DNA from: Planctomycetota bacterium
GTDB taxonomy: Bacteria; Planctomycetota; Phycisphaerae; Phycisphaerales; UBA1924
DNA length: 16,478 nucleotides
Direction: 5' to 3'
NCBI GenBank assembly: GCA_023429345.1
Contig: JAEYVB010000242.1
Span: 1-16,478, forward strand
In this document: positions 6,726-14,662 of the stretch, one piece after another
Layout: each line of letters opens with the position of its first letter
How positions within the stretch are numbered: the first letter of the stretch is position 1
Position numbers and translations under genes: made by a program
The notes under the pieces: model-generated
Seen by the model: only the letters and a program-made list of their open reading frames with translations
The model's database searches: none
What the model was told of the DNA's origin: nothing

Positions 6726-9152
6726 CTATCGACCCAGCCGCAGCGCGAGCAGCCGCCGCAATCCGGTCCTGGAGCATCCGTCCGGCAACCCGGGGCTGCG
6801 GCACAGCACGCCGACGACGGCGCCTTTGACAATGTGCCAGTGCGCCCGCGCGTCGCGTCCCGCCAGCCGGTGCGCCCAGCCCCACCCCGATAGTGCGCCC
6901 GCGGCCAGCACCCACCCGCGCCCGTGCCGCCTGCAAAGCCAGATCCAGTTCCGCGTGGCCAGCTCGAACCAGCGCAGCGACTTTCGCGCCGCCGCCGGGC
7001 TGTCGTGCCACACGACGAGCGCCGGGTCGAAATACACGCCGTACCCCGCCCCCAGCAGCTTCATGGCCAGGTCCGTGTCGTTGCGGTAGAGGAAGAACGA
7101 CTCCTCGTACCCGCCGACACGTTCCCACGCCTCGCGGCGCACCAGGTTCCCGCACCCCATCACCGGCCAGCGCTCGTCCTTCCCCCGCACCCGCTCCGCG
7201 AAAGGCCACTCGCTCGCCCTCGTGTCGGGGTGGCGCGGGTGCAACGCCACGCCGCCAATGTCGGCCCGGGCCCCAAGCACACCCAGGGCCGCCTCGAGCG
7301 CCCCCTGATCGGGCCACGCATCATCATCCAAAATCAGCACCGCCTCGCCCCGCGCCCGATTCGCCGCCTCGTTGAACGCGGCCACCCCCCGGTTCTCGGC
7401 AAGCGTCAGCACCTCGACATCCGCGAACTCCTCCCGCAGCTTCTCGACGGTGCCGTCGCGCGAGCCGTTGTCGGCCACGATTACCTGCGCGGTCCTGAGC
7501 ATCGGGATCGCCCGGAGCTGCGCGAGCGTCACCCGCAGCATCTCCCAGCGGTTGTAGCTCAGGATGACCACGCTCACGCTCGGCCGCGGCGGCGTGCGCA
7601 GCGGAACGGCCGCCTCCGCGAATCCCGCCCCGGCCCGGGCCATGATCGCGCGACGGGCCCTCAGCCCCCGTGCCGCCAGGCTCAGAAGCGTACGGACCGC
7701 TTCCCGCCGGCGTAGCTCCCGCACCATGAAACCGCCATCGGCCACCGTCACGATCACCCGCGCCACCGCCCAGTCCGCCGGGCGCGCCCGCGCCGAGACC
7801 ACCGCCACCCCGAACTCCCGTCCCGCGAGAATCCGTCGGATCGCCCTCAGCCCGCTGGCCACGGGCCCCGGAGCATCCCCCTCCCGAACCACCGGTTCGT
7901 AGCAAATCGACCGGAGCGCGGCCGTCACCGCGCCGGCATCCTCCAGAACCCGCGGCCGCACCAGCACCCGCCCCCGAACCCCCGCGGCCAGCATCCGCTT
8001 CAGCTCCCCCGGCAGCTCCGACAGCGGCTTGGCCGGCTCGAAGTCGATCCGTCCGCGGCTTGCTGGGCCCAAGTCCTGCCCGGCCGCTGCATCCTCGAGG
8101 CCCCGGATATGCAACTCGGCCAGGTCCGCCCGTCCGACCATCGCCTGGGCAAGGCCCCGGCCGATCTCGCGTAAAGCCCGGCGACCACAGGCCTTACGGA
8201 CGGTTGCCGCGGAGCCGACCCGCCCCGGCCGCGTCCGCCCGGCCTCCCAGATCGCCCGCGCTGCGTTCCGGGCGGCGTAATACCGGGCCCCCGTCCGCAT
8301 CCGGTCTGGCCGCGGATGGATCGCGCGGGAGTCGGTCGCCACTCCCACACGCAGCCCGGTGACCCGCGACACGCGGTAGCACCACTCAACATCGTCCCCA
8401 TTAAGGAAGGTGTCCGCCATCAACCCCGCGCGCTCGACCGCCCCGCGACGGATGAGGAGGCTGCAGGCCGCGGCGTACTCGACATCCACCACCCCTCCAC
8501 CGTCGGTCCCCATCCCCTGCACGTACTCGCCGGTGGCGAAGTCGACCCGCCCGCCAACCTCGAAAACGGATCTGGTTTCGGGGTCCGCGAGGGCGGAACC
8601 GACCATGGCCAGGTCTGGCCGGGCTTCGAGGGCCGCCAGCAGCGCCCGGAGCGCCCCCGGCTCCAGCCCCGCATCGCTGTCGAGCAGCCACAGGAGCTCG
8701 CAGGCATCCCCGGCGATCCCGCGCTGGAGCCAGTAGGCCATGCCGGCGTTGAAACCGCCGCTGCCGCCCGTGTTTCGTTCCAATCGGACAAACGTCGCAT
8801 CGAGCGCCGGGGGGATGCCCAGCGCCCCCTCCAGGGGCGGCGAGGAGGCATTATCCACGATCAGGACCGACAGCCGCACGCGCCCGGGGTCGCCCAGATC
8901 CTGCGCCGCGAGGTCCAGGAGCAGTTTCTGGAGGTCCGCCGGACGGTTGAAGCAGGGCACCACAGCTCGCACCCGCCAAACGGCCGCCGCGAGCCCCGGG
9001 CGGCCGATCGTCGGCGCCGCCTCCCCCACCACCGGAATCGTGTCGTTCAACCTCGGCAATCGGAGGTGAGTGTAAGCCCAAGCGAACCCCCGGATTGCGC
9101 ACGCGAACAGTACCGCACGCCCGGGCGCCTCCAGAGCGCCCAGGGTGCGCAT
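6726..9152 (-). CDS. Bifunctional-looking glycosyltransferase with two GT2 domains
   Basis: This gene encodes 808 residues with two family 2 glycosyltransferase (GT-A fold) modules. Module 1 begins VRAVVPCFNRPADLQKLL (about 70) and has NTGGSGGFNAGM, the nucleotide/metal-binding LLDSDAG (DSD at 158-160), NGDDVEW (about 251) and RYYAARNA, resembling GlfT-like or rhamnosyltransferase-like GT2 enzymes. Module 2 begins VSVVILSYNRWEMLRVTL (about 526), with NGSRDGT, ENRGVAAFN, LDDDAW (609-611), YRNDTDLAMKLL and VVWHDSP. Between them, residues about 320-515 are Arg/Ala-rich and unrecognised. No clear transmembrane segment is seen. Both metal sites look intact, so it may add two sugars in succession to a polysaccharide or lipid carrier. 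ATG 9152 is used; the frame opens at 9221 but that part overlaps the likely divergent promoter. It ends 6 bases from the convergent YkgJ gene. Confidence 0.85.
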   Translation of the reverse strand: MRTLGALEAPGRAVLFACAIRGFAWAYTHLRLPRLNDTIPVVGEAAPTIGRPGLAAAVWRVRAVVPCFNRPADLQKLLLDLAAQDLGDPGRVRLSVLIVDNASSPPLEGALGIPPALDATFVRLERNTGGSGGFNAGMAYWLQRGIAGDACELLWLLDSDAGLEPGALRALLAALEARPDLAMVGSALADPETRSVFEVGGRVDFATGEYVQGMGTDGGGVVDVEYAAACSLLIRRGAVERAGLMADTFLNGDDVEWCYRVSRVTGLRVGVATDSRAIHPRPDRMRTGARYYAARNAARAIWEAGRTRPGRVGSAATVRKACGRRALREIGRGLAQAMVGRADLAELHIRGLEDAAAGQDLGPASRGRIDFEPAKPLSELPGELKRMLAAGVRGRVLVRPRVLEDAGAVTAALRSICYEPVVREGDAPGPVASGLRAIRRILAGREFGVAVVSARARPADWAVARVIVTVADGGFMVRELRRREAVRTLLSLAARGLRARRAIMARAGAGFAEAAVPLRTPPRPSVSVVILSYNRWEMLRVTLAQLRAIPMLRTAQVIVADNGSRDGTVEKLREEFADVEVLTLAENRGVAAFNEAANRARGEAVLILDDDAWPDQGALEAALGVLGARADIGGVALHPRHPDTRASEWPFAERVRGKDERWPVMGCGNLVRREAWERVGGYEESFFLYRNDTDLAMKLLGAGYGVYFDPALVVWHDSPAAARKSLRWFELATRNWIWLCRRHGRGWVLAAGALSGWGWAHRLAGRDARAHWHIVKGAVVGVLCRSPGLPDGCSRTGLRRLLALRLGR

Positions 9153-9235
9153 CCGCCGCAACTTGCCGGGGCCGGCCCCCGGCCCTAACTTTGCGGCTGA
9201 ACCCGGTCGAGTCCCCAACATCCTTGGGAGTCCCC
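9153..9235. promoter_or_regulatory. Divergent promoter region: glycosyltransferase / cyclophilin-repeat operon
   Basis: This 83-base region separates divergent genes. A GC hairpin, GCCGGGG-CCGGC-CCCCGGC, lies at 9165-9183. A weak sigma-70-like pair for the plus strand is TTGCCG (9163-9168), 17 bases, TAACTT (9186-9191), matching consensus at only 4/6 and 3/6. GGGAG at 9226-9230 sits five bases before ATG 9236 and is the ribosome binding site for the first cyclophilin gene. Confidence 0.35.
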
Positions 9236-11404
9236 ATGGCCCGCAGCCCCCACCGCCGCACGACCAGGACCCAGCAGCCCCCCGCCGACACCCTTATCGA
9301 GAATCTGGAGCAGCGCATCGCCCTGTACCAGGGCCCGATGATCCATCAGCCGCCGGCCTTCGCCAGCCTGGAGGCGGTGACGGACACGGTGGTCCGGGTT
9401 CTTACGAACATGGGCCGGTTCGATATCGAGCTTTTCGATACCACCGCCCCCAACACCGTCGAGAACTTCCTTAACTACGTGACCTCCGGGCGCCTGGACG
9501 AGACGTTCTTCCACCGCTCGCTCTCGGGCTTTGTGTTGCAGGGCGGCGGGTACTCCTTCGATGATGTGACCGGCCTGGCCTCCGTCCCGTCCGACCCGCC
9601 GATCGTCAACGAGTTCAGCCGCTCGAACCTGGCCCGCACCGTGGCGATGGCCAAGGTCCCGAACAACCCCAACTCGGCGACCAGCCAGTTCTTCATCAAC
9701 CTCGCCGACAACCCGGACCTCAACACCCAGAACGGCGGCTACACGGTCTTCGGCAAGGTCGTCCAGGGCTGGGACATCGTCCAGACGATCGCCGGGCTCG
9801 CACTCCGCGACCTCGACCAGGCCTTCACCGGCGCCAACCCCAACCCGGGCACCTTCGACAACGTGCCGGTCACGCCGCAGTACAACAACAACGTCGGCCC
9901 GACCGAGGCCACGATCGTCAAGATCGTGGATATCGAGATCATCAAGGCCCGCGGCTCGGGGAAGTACTACGAGCAGGCCTACGTCTTCCCCGACGGCTTC
10001 CGCAGCAACACGACCACCGAGCGCATCGACCTCCTGAACCTCGACGAGAACTGGCCCTCGCTCTACCAGATCATCGTCCGCTACGAGACCGGGGCCCGCG
10101 ACCAGGTCGTCGCCAGCGGCACGATCCCCGCCGGCGCCCGCCGCAGCTTCAAGGTCAACGACTTCAACGTGCCCGGGTACAACATCGTGCGCTCGAACGT
10201 GGGGTACGCCTTCGAGGTCCGCGCCACCCGCGCCCTGGCGGTGGGCATCGACCGCCGCGACAACGGCGTCACCGTGGGCGAAGAGTTCCTCATGACCGCC
10301 CGCCAGTACACCTTCGCCCTCCAGCGCTGGAACTTCGGCGGCGGCGAGAAGAACGCCCTCACCGACAGCTTCCTCACCTACGAGAGCCTCACCGCGGCCA
10401 AGATCACCGTCAACATCGGCATCTACCCCGAGACCGGCCAGCCCCGCTTCATCAGCCGCACGCTCGAGGCCTTCCGCCGCGGCGGGCTGGACATCGGCAA
10501 CCTCTCCAGCACGCTGATCCCCGACGGCGACTACTCCGTGCAGGTGACGGCCAGCGGGCCCATCGTGGCGGCGCTCTCGCTCTACAAGCGCGGCGGGCCC
10601 AGCGCCCTCTCCGAGGGCTTCACGTCGCTGGGCTCCCTGCACACCGGGGCCACGGAGGGGTTCCTCGCCGGGGCGATCATCCCCGAGAACGGCACCGGGC
10701 TGGTGGAGCTCATGTACACCGCCGGCTCGCCCCTGGCGGTGACGGTCGATCTCTACTTCTACCTTAACGGCGGCGGCGACCCGATCGTCCGCACGGTGCT
10801 CCTCACGAGCGCCAACCGCCGCGAGACGCGCGACCTCCTGGCCATCGCCCCGGCGCTCCCGACCGGCGAGTTCTTCAGCATCCGCTACCAGGTCCGCAAC
10901 GATGCGGCCCACGTCGCCGTCAACTTCCGCTCCCGCGTCGCGGGCGATGAGATCTCGACGCCCTTCCAGACGCAGACCACCCGCGATGTCGCCTTCTCCG
11001 ACGGGTACACCAACCCCTCGGAGGTCCCGACCTCGATGAACGAGACGATCTCCGTCTTTAACCCCTACGCCAACAACGTCAACTTCCTCTACCAGGTCTT
11101 CTTCCGCTTCGCCGACGGGACGATCCTGGCGACCGACACCCTCTCCCTGAACCCCCTCCGCCGCCAGGACATCAATCCGCAGTCGATCCCGGCTGTGCTC
11201 AACAAGATCAACTCGAACCCGGCCCACCGGTTCTACTCGGTCCAGATCAAGACCGCCCAGTTCTCGCTCCCCCTGGTTAACGGCGGCGTGGTGGCCTCCC
11301 TCACCCGCGCCCACAACGCCTGGGGGCAGGCCTTCACGACCATCCCCTCTCTGGACGCCCGCCTCCCGGTCCTGTTCCTGAGCCACCCCGAGTTCAATCC
11401 CTAG
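9236..11404 (+). CDS. Cyclophilin-type peptidyl-prolyl isomerase with LExRxAL N-terminus and C-terminal beta repeats (copy 1)
   Basis: The 722-residue product is built in three parts. Residues 24-30 read LEQRIAL, close to the planctomycete LEPR-XLL motif proposed as a sorting signal; no hydrophobic signal peptide is seen. Residues about 50-235 are a cyclophilin domain that catalyses cis-trans isomerisation of prolyl bonds: GRFDIELFDTTAPNTVENFLNY, FFHR (Arg 94), FVLQGGGY (Gln 102), AMAK, SATSQFFI (150-154) and YTVFGKVV, so the catalytic Arg and Gln are kept. The rest contains about four beta-rich repeats (roughly 246-345, 365-455, 470-572, 580-695), with phrases such as YETGARDQVVASGT, DGDYSVQVTASGPIVAALS and TGEFFSIRY. 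I do not recognise these repeats as a named family. Start ATG 9236 is supported by GGGAG five bases upstream. A paralogue follows after 33 bases, probably in the same operon. Likely exported or surface located (inference). Confidence 0.88.
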   Translation: MARSPHRRTTRTQQPPADTLIENLEQRIALYQGPMIHQPPAFASLEAVTDTVVRVLTNMGRFDIELFDTTAPNTVENFLNYVTSGRLDETFFHRSLSGFVLQGGGYSFDDVTGLASVPSDPPIVNEFSRSNLARTVAMAKVPNNPNSATSQFFINLADNPDLNTQNGGYTVFGKVVQGWDIVQTIAGLALRDLDQAFTGANPNPGTFDNVPVTPQYNNNVGPTEATIVKIVDIEIIKARGSGKYYEQAYVFPDGFRSNTTTERIDLLNLDENWPSLYQIIVRYETGARDQVVASGTIPAGARRSFKVNDFNVPGYNIVRSNVGYAFEVRATRALAVGIDRRDNGVTVGEEFLMTARQYTFALQRWNFGGGEKNALTDSFLTYESLTAAKITVNIGIYPETGQPRFISRTLEAFRRGGLDIGNLSSTLIPDGDYSVQVTASGPIVAALSLYKRGGPSALSEGFTSLGSLHTGATEGFLAGAIIPENGTGLVELMYTAGSPLAVTVDLYFYLNGGGDPIVRTVLLTSANRRETRDLLAIAPALPTGEFFSIRYQVRNDAAHVAVNFRSRVAGDEISTPFQTQTTRDVAFSDGYTNPSEVPTSMNETISVFNPYANNVNFLYQVFFRFADGTILATDTLSLNPLRRQDINPQSIPAVLNKINSNPAHRFYSVQIKTAQFSLPLVNGGVVASLTRAHNAWGQAFTTIPSLDARLPVLFLSHPEFNP

Positions 11405-11437
11405 ACTCCGCACCACCCAGGTCCAGGAGATCCCGCT

Positions 11438-13609
11438 TTGCCAAAGGTCAACCGCCGCCGCCCCCTGCCCGCGACCCACGCGCCCGACCAGCGCCCCGAG
11501 CTCTTCGAGCCGCTCGAGTCGCGCCTGGCCCTCTACACCTCGCCGCTCCTGGCGGGCCTCCCCGACCCCGCGGCCATGGCGAGCCCCGACAACACCGTGG
11601 TGCGGTTCTACACCAGCGTGGGCGTGATCGACATCGAGCTCTACGACCAGCAGGGCCCCGGCTCGGCCAGCGCCGCCCCGATCACCACCGAGAACTTCCT
11701 CAACTACGTCAACCTCGGCCGCTACGACGGCACGTTCTTCCACCGGCTGGTCAACACGCCGACGCCGTTCGTCCTTCAGGGCGGGGGCTTTGCCTTCCGC
11801 CCCCCGAGCACCTCGCAGGCGGTGCTCACCGACCCGCCGATCCAGAACGAGTTCGACCCCGGCCGCTCCAACATCGAGCGGACCATCGCCATGGCCAAGC
11901 TGGGCAGCAGCCCCGACTCGGCCACCAGCCAGTTCTTCTTCAACCTCGACGACAACTCCGGCAACCTGAACAACCAGAACGGCGGCTTCACGGTCTTTGG
12001 GAAGGTCATCGGCGGCTGGGATGTGGTCCAGGAGATCGTCGGCTTCGAGACCCGCGACCTCGACCAGTTCTTCACCGGGACGACCGGCTCGCTCTACAAC
12101 GATGTCCCCGTCAGCGGCAACAGCAACTCCGACGTCGTCACCATCCTCGACGCCGAGGTCCTCAAGCCTGCGGATGTGACCTCCTTCTTCTCGACCAGCC
12201 TTTTCTACCCCGAGGGGTACCGCGCCGCCAGCATCGTCTCCAACGTCGAGCTCCTCAACGAGGATGTCAACGGCGAGGTCGCGTACCAGATCATCGCCCG
12301 CTTCGAGACCGGCTCGCGCGACAAGGTGATCGCCAGCGGCACGCTCAGCGCCGGCGCCCACCTCCGCGTCCCCGTCTCCGAGGGGGGCAACCCGGCCATC
12401 AACACCGTCCGTCCCGACACGCCCTTCGCCTACGAGATCCGGGCGACCGGGCCCCTGGCCGCCACGCTCCACCACTTCGATTTCGGGAACTACGCCTCCG
12501 AGCCCTTCATCGACCCCGAGCAGTTCACCGAGGCCCAGCTCAAGGACTGGACCTTCGCCGGCGGGCTCGTCGGCCCCGGCATCCCGGCCTTCCTCCTGTG
12601 GGAGAACGTCGCGGCCGAGTCCGCCACCGTCACGGCCACCTTCTACAGCGAGACCGGCCAGGAGTTCTCGATCACCAAGGCGCTCGACCCCCTCCGCCGC
12701 GGCGGTTTGAACCTCAACGAGCTGACGGGCCTGCCCGCGGGGCTCTTCTCGGTCCGGGTTTCCTCGACGCAGCCCATCGTCGCGGCGCTGAGCCAGTACC
12801 GCGCCGCCCCCGGCCGCGCCTCCACCGAGCTCGGCATGATCGAGGGTGGCGCCCCCGAGGGGGTCCTCCCCGGGGCGGTGATCCCGAGCGACGGCCAGTC
12901 GCTGATCAGCCTGCTCTACACCGGGGAGAGCACCGCCGACATCGAGGTGAGCATCAGCTTCATCCTGACCGACGGCACCGTGCTCGACGGCGGCATCCAG
13001 ACGCTGAACGCCTCCAGCCGCCGCCGCGACCTCGACCTCCAGGTCCTCAACGGCGCGCTGCCGACCGACGAGTTCTTCACCATCCGCTACACCGTGGGCG
13101 TCGCGCCCGACGGCGCATTGCCGGAAAAGGTCAGCGCCTCCTACACCAGCATCGCCGGGGGCGACACCGTCCGCACCCCGTTCCAGGGCGTCTCGACCGA
13201 GAGCCTCTACTTCGCCGGCGGGTCGCTGGACCCCGCCATCGCGGGCGCCCGCGAGGTCATCTCCCTCTTCAACCCCTTCAGCGATCCCGGCATCATGGTC
13301 AACTACCGCCTCCGCTTCCATTTCGTCGATGCGCAGATCGTCACCGACCTGGCGACGATCGGCCCCAACGGCCGCGTCGATATCGACGTCGCCTCGCTCC
13401 CGAGCATCCTCGCCAAGATCAACTCGGGGCCGCAGTTCCGGCGCTACTCGATCAGCGTCGAGACCGACATCACCCGCGGCGGCGGGGAGATCGACGCCAT
13501 GCTCTTCGGCCAGCTCACCCGCATCACGCCCGGGGGCGACAGCGTCACCTTCGGCCCGACCTACAGCCACACCGAGCCGCTGCTGCCGGCGGGCTTCACG
13601 CCGCCGTGA
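11438..13609 (+). CDS. Cyclophilin-type peptidyl-prolyl isomerase with LExRxAL N-terminus and C-terminal beta repeats (copy 2)
   Basis: This 723-residue product is a diverged tandem paralogue of the preceding gene, with the same architecture throughout. LESRLAL (26-32), preceded by FEP, is even closer to LEPR-XLL than copy 1. The cyclophilin domain (about 52-242) keeps FFHR (Arg 103), FVLQGGGF (Gln 114), SATSQFFF (161-168) and FTVFGKVI, so it is probably active. It has short insertions relative to copy 1 (GPGSASAA near 73-80 and VNTPTP near 105-110). The C-terminal repeats share signatures with copy 1, for example RFETGSRDKVIASGT, ETGQEFSITKALDPLRRGGL, STQPIVAALSQY, TDEFFTIRYTV and LPSILAKINSGPQFRRYSI. 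The start is TTG 11438: AGGAGA at 11425-11430 stands seven bases before it, and no ATG is nearby. The 33-base gap to copy 1 and its own ribosome binding site point to one operon. The partners or substrates of either protein are unknown. Confidence 0.87.
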   Translation: MPKVNRRRPLPATHAPDQRPELFEPLESRLALYTSPLLAGLPDPAAMASPDNTVVRFYTSVGVIDIELYDQQGPGSASAAPITTENFLNYVNLGRYDGTFFHRLVNTPTPFVLQGGGFAFRPPSTSQAVLTDPPIQNEFDPGRSNIERTIAMAKLGSSPDSATSQFFFNLDDNSGNLNNQNGGFTVFGKVIGGWDVVQEIVGFETRDLDQFFTGTTGSLYNDVPVSGNSNSDVVTILDAEVLKPADVTSFFSTSLFYPEGYRAASIVSNVELLNEDVNGEVAYQIIARFETGSRDKVIASGTLSAGAHLRVPVSEGGNPAINTVRPDTPFAYEIRATGPLAATLHHFDFGNYASEPFIDPEQFTEAQLKDWTFAGGLVGPGIPAFLLWENVAAESATVTATFYSETGQEFSITKALDPLRRGGLNLNELTGLPAGLFSVRVSSTQPIVAALSQYRAAPGRASTELGMIEGGAPEGVLPGAVIPSDGQSLISLLYTGESTADIEVSISFILTDGTVLDGGIQTLNASSRRRDLDLQVLNGALPTDEFFTIRYTVGVAPDGALPEKVSASYTSIAGGDTVRTPFQGVSTESLYFAGGSLDPAIAGAREVISLFNPFSDPGIMVNYRLRFHFVDAQIVTDLATIGPNGRVDIDVASLPSILAKINSGPQFRRYSISVETDITRGGGEIDAMLFGQLTRITPGGDSVTFGPTYSHTEPLLPAGFTPP

Positions 13610-13642
13610 AGCGCCGGCGTTGGAAGGTTGCTCACGGGACTG

Positions 13643-13671
13643 GCCGGCGCCTCAGGGGCCGAGGCGCCGGC
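13643..13671. terminator. Strong hairpin between convergent genes, overlapping a stop codon
   Basis: GCCGGCGCCTC (13643-13653) and GAGGCGCCGGC (13661-13671) form a perfect 11-bp stem with a 7-base loop AGGGGCC. It follows the plus-strand cyclophilin gene by 34 bases and contains the stop codon (13652-13654) of the minus-strand gene. Neither strand has a T-tract. A bidirectional terminator or 3'-end barrier is the likely role. Confidence 0.6.
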
Positions 13672-14617
13672 GCTGGTCGTCGGTCAGCCACGGGGCGATC
13701 TGCTCCTTGAGCGCGGTCGGCAGCGGATCTCCGCGGTCGTGGATGTTCATCAGGAGCTTTGCGGCCACTTCCGCCAGTCCCGGCCGGTGGTCCCCTAGGA
13801 GCGCCGCCAGGGCGGGGATGGCCTCGCGTCCGAGGTCCACGAGCGCCACCTTGGCATCGCGGCGGAGCCTGAACTCGTCGGCCGTCAGCTGCCCGAGCCA
13901 TTCTTCGAGGGTCCGCCCCTCGCTCGGCCGCGGCGGGTACCAGCTCGCGGGCGGCCACCGCTCGGCGAGGAATGGAACCCCGGCCCAGAGTCCGTAGTTG
14001 TGCGAACCGATGTCCATAGGGTCGATCCGCAGGTTCGACCAGCGATCTCTCCGGGCGAGCTCGACGATCCGCCGCGTGCAGAACGTGAGGAGGTTGGGGA
14101 GATTGCGGGTACGGACGAAGTCCGCGCCGTCCCAAGTGCCGGCGATGGGCACATGCCTGTGGGCGGGTTTATGGCCCTCGGGGATCTGCTGGAAGCACTC
14201 CGGGCAGGCGGGCACATCGCCGATGCCCCCGGCCGCGAGATCGATGTCGACCGCCCCCGTCACGTTCAAGTAGAAGTACTCCGGCTCGGGCAGATGCGCG
14301 AGCCGCCTGCCCCTGACCTCCGCCAGGTGCATCGGGCAGACTTCAAAGCCGCTCGCCGCCTCATCCTCGAGCGCCCGGACCACCCTTGCCGAGACCGCAT
14401 GGATGGGGCTGGATGCGGCGCCCAACACATCGGGCCAGTACGTTCCTTCATCCACAACGCACGACCACCCCTCGGACGAATGACGATGGACCGTTCGCCC
14501 GCACCGGCCGCACTCCGTGCCGATGTCCCGCCCGTACTCCACGAATGACATCACCGGCGCGGCAGGATCGCCGTAGGCTGCCTGGAAGCTGAAGAATCGG
14601 GGCTCGCGCTCGTGCAT
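13652..14617 (-). CDS. Hypothetical protein with two CxxC knuckles and a C-terminal HEAT-like repeat
   Basis: The 321-residue product is not firmly assigned. It begins MHEREPRFFSFQ and has a CGRCG knuckle at 36-40 and a second CPECF at 138-142, probably a zinc site. The layout, and a later segment (about 160-200) reading GTWDGADFVRTRNLPNLLTF then RRDRWSNLRIDP, resembles the double-CXXCG proteins best known as paralogues in Myxococcus and annotated as SitI6-type immunity proteins. Residues about 252-292 (RRDAKVALVDLGREAIPALAALLGD) look like one HEAT repeat, which I do not expect in that family. ATG 14617 is used; ATG 14659 would add 14 Gly/Arg-rich residues and leave 3 bases to the guaB stop. 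The gene follows guaB on the same strand and may be co-transcribed. No toxin-like partner is visible, so an immunity role is only a possibility. Confidence 0.6.
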   Translation of the reverse strand: MHEREPRFFSFQAAYGDPAAPVMSFVEYGRDIGTECGRCGRTVHRHSSEGWSCVVDEGTYWPDVLGAASSPIHAVSARVVRALEDEAASGFEVCPMHLAEVRGRRLAHLPEPEYFYLNVTGAVDIDLAAGGIGDVPACPECFQQIPEGHKPAHRHVPIAGTWDGADFVRTRNLPNLLTFCTRRIVELARRDRWSNLRIDPMDIGSHNYGLWAGVPFLAERWPPASWYPPRPSEGRTLEEWLGQLTADEFRLRRDAKVALVDLGREAIPALAALLGDHRPGLAEVAAKLLMNIHDRGDPLPTALKEQIAPWLTDDQRRRLGP

Positions 14618-14662
14618 GGCTCGGACCGCCTCACCCGCCCCTCCCCGCACTCCCCCCATCGC

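Noticed and set aside
9185..13570. 1461-codon open frame on the minus strand, antisense to both cyclophilin genes
   Set aside because: Composition is Asp/Val/Gly/Ala/Arg/Glu-rich with no recognisable domain. It arises because the plus-strand genes use GC-rich codons that leave few antisense stops. The plus-strand proteins have clear conserved motifs and ribosome binding sites.
13610..13674. Inverted pair AGCGCCGGCG (13610-13619) and CGCCGGCGCT (13665-13674) as a second hairpin
   Set aside because: The core CGCCGGCG is itself palindromic and common in this GC-rich DNA. The arms are 45 bases apart and compete with the much better 11-bp stem at 13643-13671.
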